Origin: Desulfarculaceae bacterium
GTDB taxonomy: Bacteria; Desulfobacterota; Desulfobacteria; Desulfobacterales; Desulfobacteraceae
DNA: 17,779 nucleotides
Assembly (NCBI GenBank): GCA_021737205.1
Contig: JAIPEK010000015.1
Location: 1-17,779 of the forward strand
Reading direction: 5' to 3'
The position numbers and the translations under genes are program-made. How positions within the stretch are numbered: the stretch's first letter is position 1; each line of letters begins with the position of its first letter. Below are positions 14,970 through 17,779 of the stretch, one piece after another. The notes beneath the pieces were generated by a model. That model searched no databases and was not told where the DNA came from. It worked only from the letters and a program-made list of their open reading frames with translations.

Positions 14970-17093
14970 CTACGCTTCTATCAGATTCAGGGTTCGGTTG
15001 GCGGACTCGGTGACGGAAAAGCCGGGTCCGAAGATATCATCGGCCCCTGCCTTGCGTAGAAATTCATAGTCTCCCGGCGGTACGATACCGCCCACCACGA
15101 TCTTGATGTCCGAGGCACCCTCTTTGGCAAGGGCGTCCACAAGGGACGGCACCAGGGTTTTGTGTCCTGCGGCGAGGCTGGATACACCCACCACGTGAAC
15201 GTCGTTTTCAATGGCCATCCGAGCCACCTCAGCCGGGGTCTGGAACATGGGGCTCAAGTCCACATCAAAGCCGAAGTCCGCATACGCAGTGGCGATCACC
15301 TTGACCCCACGGTCATGCCCGTCCTGGCCCATCTTGGCCAGCAGAATCCTCGGCCGCCTGCCGTTTTTCTCTTCAAACTGCCGGGTCCGTTCCCTCAACG
15401 TATCCAGAACTCCCTTGTCGGCTGTTTCGGATGCATACACCCCGGATATGCACTGGGTGGTGGCCACAAACCGGCCGAACGCCTTTTCCATGGCATCGGT
15501 GATCTCTCCCACCGTGGCCCGGGCCCGGACGGCGGGCAGGCAGGCCGCCAGCAGGTTTTCCCCGTTTTCTGCAGCTTTTGTGATATCAGCCAGGGCTTTC
15601 TCCGTCTCGGCATCGTCCCGGTCCCGGCGGATCTGTTTGAGTCTGTCCACTTGTTCCCGGCGGACCTCGTCCGGGACTTCGCGGACTTCAATCTCCTCCT
15701 CGTCCTCCACCTGGTATTTGTTGACCCCGACGATCACGTCCCGTCCCTGGTCGATCCGGGCCTGGCGCCTTGCCGCCACCTCCTCGATGCGCATCTTGGG
15801 CATGCCCGACTCGATGGCCTTGGCCATGCCGCCGAGCTCCTCGATTTCGGAGATGATTTCTCTTACCTTTTCCACAATATTCTGGGTCAGCGACTCCACG
15901 TAGTACGATCCCCCGAGCGGATCCACCACGTCACAGACCCTGGATTCTTCCTGGACAATGATCTGGGTATTCCGGGAAACCCGTGCTGAAAGCTCCGTGG
16001 GAAGGCCCACAGCCTCGTCGAAACTGTTGGTGTGAAGCGACTGTGTGCCGCCGAGCACGGCTGACATGCATTCAAGCGTGGTCCTCACGATATTGTTGTA
16101 CGGATCCTGCTGGGTCAGGCTCCACCCGGATGTCTGCACATGGGTCCGGAGCATCTTCGATTTGGGATCCTTAGGGTTGAACCGGCCCATGAGTTCGGAC
16201 CACAGGAATCGGGCCGCCCGCAGCATGGCGATGTCCATGAAAAAATTCATGCCGATGCCGAAAAAGAACGACAGCCTCGGGGCGAACGAATCGATGTCCA
16301 TCCCCGCATCCAGGGCCGCCTTGACGTACTCGAGACCGTCTGCCAGGGTGAATGCCGTCTGGAGCACGGAATCGGCCCCTGCTTCCATCATGTGATATCC
16401 GCTGATGCTGATCGTGTTGAACTTGGGCATGTTTCCCGAACACCAGGCGATGATATCGGAAATGATCCGCATGGAGGGTTCGGGCGGATAAATATACGTA
16501 TTTCTCGTTAAATACTCCTTGAGGATATCGTTCTGGATGGTGCCCCTCAGGTCTTCATGGGCCACGCCCTGCTCTTCCGCCGCCACGATGTACCCGGCCA
16601 GGATCGGCAGGACCGCCCCGTTCATGGTCATGGAGACCGACATCTTGTCCAGGGGAATTTCGTCGAACAGGATCTTCATGTCCTCCACCGAGTCCACCGC
16701 TACTCCGGCTTTTCCCACATCACCGGAAACCCTTGGGTGATCCGAATCATATCCCCGGTGGGTGGGCAGGTCGAATGCCACGGAAAGGCCTTTCTGGCCG
16801 GCGGCCAGGTTTTTCTTGTAGAATTCGTTGGATTCCTTTGCCGTGGAAAAGCCCGCATACTGGCGGATCGTCCAGGGCCTGCCCGTGTACATGGTGGCCC
16901 TGGGTCCCCGGACAAAGGGGTCGAACCCCGGCAGCGATCCCATGAACTCCACTTTCTCGAGGTCTTCTTCCGTGTACAGCGGCTTGGTTTCAATGCCTTC
17001 GGGTGTCATTTTGTTCAGCGAGTCGATGGGCTTGCCCCTGAGCTCCTTTTCAGCCATTTTCTCCCAGTCTTTGAAGTCCGGTTTGTCAGCCAT
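14970..17093 (-). CDS. mcm: Methylmalonyl-CoA mutase, single-chain B12-dependent
   Basis: A 707-residue adenosylcobalamin enzyme that interconverts (R)-methylmalonyl-CoA and succinyl-CoA. Numbering here starts from ATG 17099. The TIM-barrel domain (about 40-555) has RPWTIRQYAGFSTA with Y81, R199 (RNTYIYPP) and H236 (SGYHMMEAGAD), matching Y89, R207 and H244 of the Propionibacterium enzyme. Keeping Y and R there argues for methylmalonyl-CoA rather than isobutyryl-CoA as substrate. A charged linker (460-500) precedes the B12 domain with base-off motif DGHDRG (H595) and the SSL and GG elements. Both domains sit on one chain, so no small subunit is needed. ATG 17093 suits AAAGGGGG best; ATG 17099 adds two residues. 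Confidence 0.96.
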   Translation of the reverse strand: MADKPDFKDWEKMAEKELRGKPIDSLNKMTPEGIETKPLYTEEDLEKVEFMGSLPGFDPFVRGPRATMYTGRPWTIRQYAGFSTAKESNEFYKKNLAAGQKGLSVAFDLPTHRGYDSDHPRVSGDVGKAGVAVDSVEDMKILFDEIPLDKMSVSMTMNGAVLPILAGYIVAAEEQGVAHEDLRGTIQNDILKEYLTRNTYIYPPEPSMRIISDIIAWCSGNMPKFNTISISGYHMMEAGADSVLQTAFTLADGLEYVKAALDAGMDIDSFAPRLSFFFGIGMNFFMDIAMLRAARFLWSELMGRFNPKDPKSKMLRTHVQTSGWSLTQQDPYNNIVRTTLECMSAVLGGTQSLHTNSFDEAVGLPTELSARVSRNTQIIVQEESRVCDVVDPLGGSYYVESLTQNIVEKVREIISEIEELGGMAKAIESGMPKMRIEEVAARRQARIDQGRDVIVGVNKYQVEDEEEIEVREVPDEVRREQVDRLKQIRRDRDDAETEKALADITKAAENGENLLAACLPAVRARATVGEITDAMEKAFGRFVATTQCISGVYASETADKGVLDTLRERTRQFEEKNGRRPRILLAKMGQDGHDRGVKVIATAYADFGFDVDLSPMFQTPAEVARMAIENDVHVVGVSSLAAGHKTLVPSLVDALAKEGASDIKIVVGGIVPPGDYEFLRKAGADDIFGPGFSVTESANRTLNLIEA

Positions 17094-17117
17094 TTTCATC
17101 CCCCTTTGTTGTGGGTT

Positions 17118-17525
17118 TCAGTCATCTCTCTGGCACAGTTCCACCAGCACTCCCGCGGTTGATTTCGGATGAAGAAATGCGATTTTAGCGCCGCCCGCAC
17201 CTTTGCGGGGCGTCTCGTCAATCAGGGCGATCTCTTTCTCCTTGAGTTCTTTAAGAGCGGCATCTATATCTTTGACTCGAAAAGCGATGTGCTGCATTCC
17301 CTGGCCCTTCTTTTCTATGTATTTGGCCACCGGGCCGTCAGGGGTGGTGGATTCCAGCAGCTCGACCTCGCTTTCTCCGACCGGAAAAAACGCGGTGGTC
17401 ACTTTCTGTTCCTCCACAGTTTCGGTTCCATCGAATTCAAGCCCGAGCACATCGGTCCAGAAGTTTTTTCCCTGTTCGATGCTGTTTACTGCAATCCCTA
17501 AGTGATCGATTTTTTCAATTTCCAT
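17118..17525 (-). CDS. mce: Methylmalonyl-CoA epimerase
   Basis: A 135-residue vicinal-oxygen-chelate (glyoxalase-fold) enzyme that interconverts (S)- and (R)-methylmalonyl-CoA. Two beta-alpha-beta-beta-beta repeats are recognisable, opening with IDHLGIAV and with MQHIAFRV. Likely divalent-metal ligands are H8, H79 and E129 (GVLVEL); the fourth is probably in VELLE near residue 55. The sequence PRKGAGGAKIAFLHPKS is typical of epimerases. The start is ATG 17525, directly after GGGGGAGG, giving the usual family length. The open frame to 17594 would add 23 residues lying over the promoter. First gene of the operon, 24 bp before the mutase. Confidence 0.95.
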   Translation of the reverse strand: MEIEKIDHLGIAVNSIEQGKNFWTDVLGLEFDGTETVEEQKVTTAFFPVGESEVELLESTTPDGPVAKYIEKKGQGMQHIAFRVKDIDAALKELKEKEIALIDETPRKGAGGAKIAFLHPKSTAGVLVELCQRDD

Positions 17526-17527
17526 AT

Positions 17528-17535
17528 CCTCCCCC
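17528..17535 (-). promoter_or_regulatory. Ribosome binding site that decides the start of mce
   Basis: Minus-strand GGGGGAGG lies two bases before ATG 17525. It supports this start over the upstream in-frame ATG at 17594. Confidence 0.7.
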
Positions 17536-17564
17536 TGAAATAACAAGTTCGAATTTAAGGTATC

Positions 17565-17594
17565 AATATAGTGGGAGCAAAAGCATAAAGTCAA
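17565..17594 (-). promoter_or_regulatory. Sigma-70-like promoter of the mce-fum operon
   Basis: On the minus strand TTGACT (17594-17589) is followed by an 18-bp spacer and TATATT (17570-17565). This predicts a start near 17558 and a leader of about 33 nt before ATG 17525. The leader is too short for a cobalamin riboswitch. This is the only good promoter seen for the nine-gene string down to 6747. Confidence 0.65.
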
Positions 17595-17626
17595 CCAGAT
17601 TTTTCACAGGGATTCATATTGACTTT
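17587..17626. repeat. Perfect 8-bp inverted repeat formed by two divergent -35 regions
   Basis: AAAGTCAA at 17587-17594 is the exact reverse complement of TTGACTTT at 17619-17626, with 24 bp between. Each arm contains the -35 hexamer (TTGACT) of one divergent promoter. The symmetry may be no more than two similar -35 boxes facing apart, or the spacer may hold a shared operator. Confidence 0.55.
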
Positions 17627-17647
17627 TTTTACCCGGTTCCCTATGAT
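17619..17647 (+). promoter_or_regulatory. Sigma-70-like promoter of the response-regulator gene
   Basis: TTGACT (17619-17624), a 17-bp spacer and TATGAT (17642-17647) give a strong match. The predicted start is near 17654, with a leader of about 25 nt before ATG 17679. Confidence 0.7.
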
Positions 17648-17678
17648 ACCAGGTAAACAGGCACTTCAGGAAGACATC

Positions 17679-17779
17679 ATGAAAAACGAAACCATACTGG
17701 TCATTGACGACGACATCTATGTAAGAGAAAGCCTGGCAGCCTATTTTGAAGATCTCGGCTACCGGACGCTGCAGTCTGG
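17679..17779 (+). CDS. Response regulator receiver-domain protein, N-terminal part only (cut by window end)
   Basis: The first 33 codons of a CheY-like receiver domain: strand 1 TILVIDDD (5-12) with the acidic pocket D10-D12, then helix 1 IYVRESLAAYFEDLGY. ATG 17679 has AGGAAG five bases upstream. The phospho-acceptor aspartate, expected near residue 55, and any output domain lie beyond the window, so the class (NtrC-, OmpR-, NarL-like or single-domain) is unknown. The gene is divergent from mce and shares its promoter region, which makes it a candidate regulator of the methylmalonyl-CoA operon. That is inference from position only. Confidence 0.8.
   Translation, partial: MKNETILVIDDDIYVRESLAAYFEDLGYRTLQS

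Overview
The window reads as the chromosome of an anaerobic bacterium, most likely a sulfate-reducing or syntrophic member of the Desulfobacterota (for example Desulfobacterales). This is inferred from a Wolinella-type quinol:fumarate reductase/succinate dehydrogenase, an oxygen-sensitive class I fumarase, an Ech-type [NiFe] hydrogenase and a complete methylmalonyl-CoA segment packed together. Base composition is GC-rich and codon use looks uniform. I see no mobile element, tRNA, rRNA or CRISPR array.

Layout, read along the minus strand from the right end. (1) At 17679-17779 a response-regulator gene starts on the plus strand and runs off the window. It is divergent from everything else, and the 153-bp gap holds back-to-back sigma-70-like promoters. 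(2) From 17525 down to 6747 lies one tight minus-strand gene string: mce, methylmalonyl-CoA mutase, meaB, sucC, sucD, frdC, frdA, frdB (sdhCAB-like) and class I fumarase. It ends at a clear rho-independent terminator (about 6681-6716). (3) From 6617 down to 1488 lies a six-gene echABCDEF cluster encoding a group 4 membrane-bound [NiFe] hydrogenase. (4) From 1415 down to 96 lies a neurotransmitter:sodium symporter family gene with its own promoter candidate, followed by a strong terminator hairpin.

Together the first operon encodes the conversion methylmalonyl-CoA -> succinyl-CoA -> succinate -> fumarate -> malate, with the genes in the order of the reactions. It includes one substrate-level phosphorylation (SucCD) and one membrane redox step (FrdCAB with menaquinone). 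This is the core of propionate oxidation by the methylmalonyl-CoA pathway, or of propionate/succinate formation in reverse; the sequence cannot fix the direction. The methylmalonyl-CoA carboxyltransferase or decarboxylase, malate dehydrogenase and pyruvate steps are not in the window. The Ech complex would exchange electrons between ferredoxin and H+/H2 while moving ions across the membrane, and may balance the redox needs of the pathway. Apart from the transporter, the genes belong to well-known families. The interest lies in the arrangement, the conserved coupling residues and the regulatory layout rather than in a new system.
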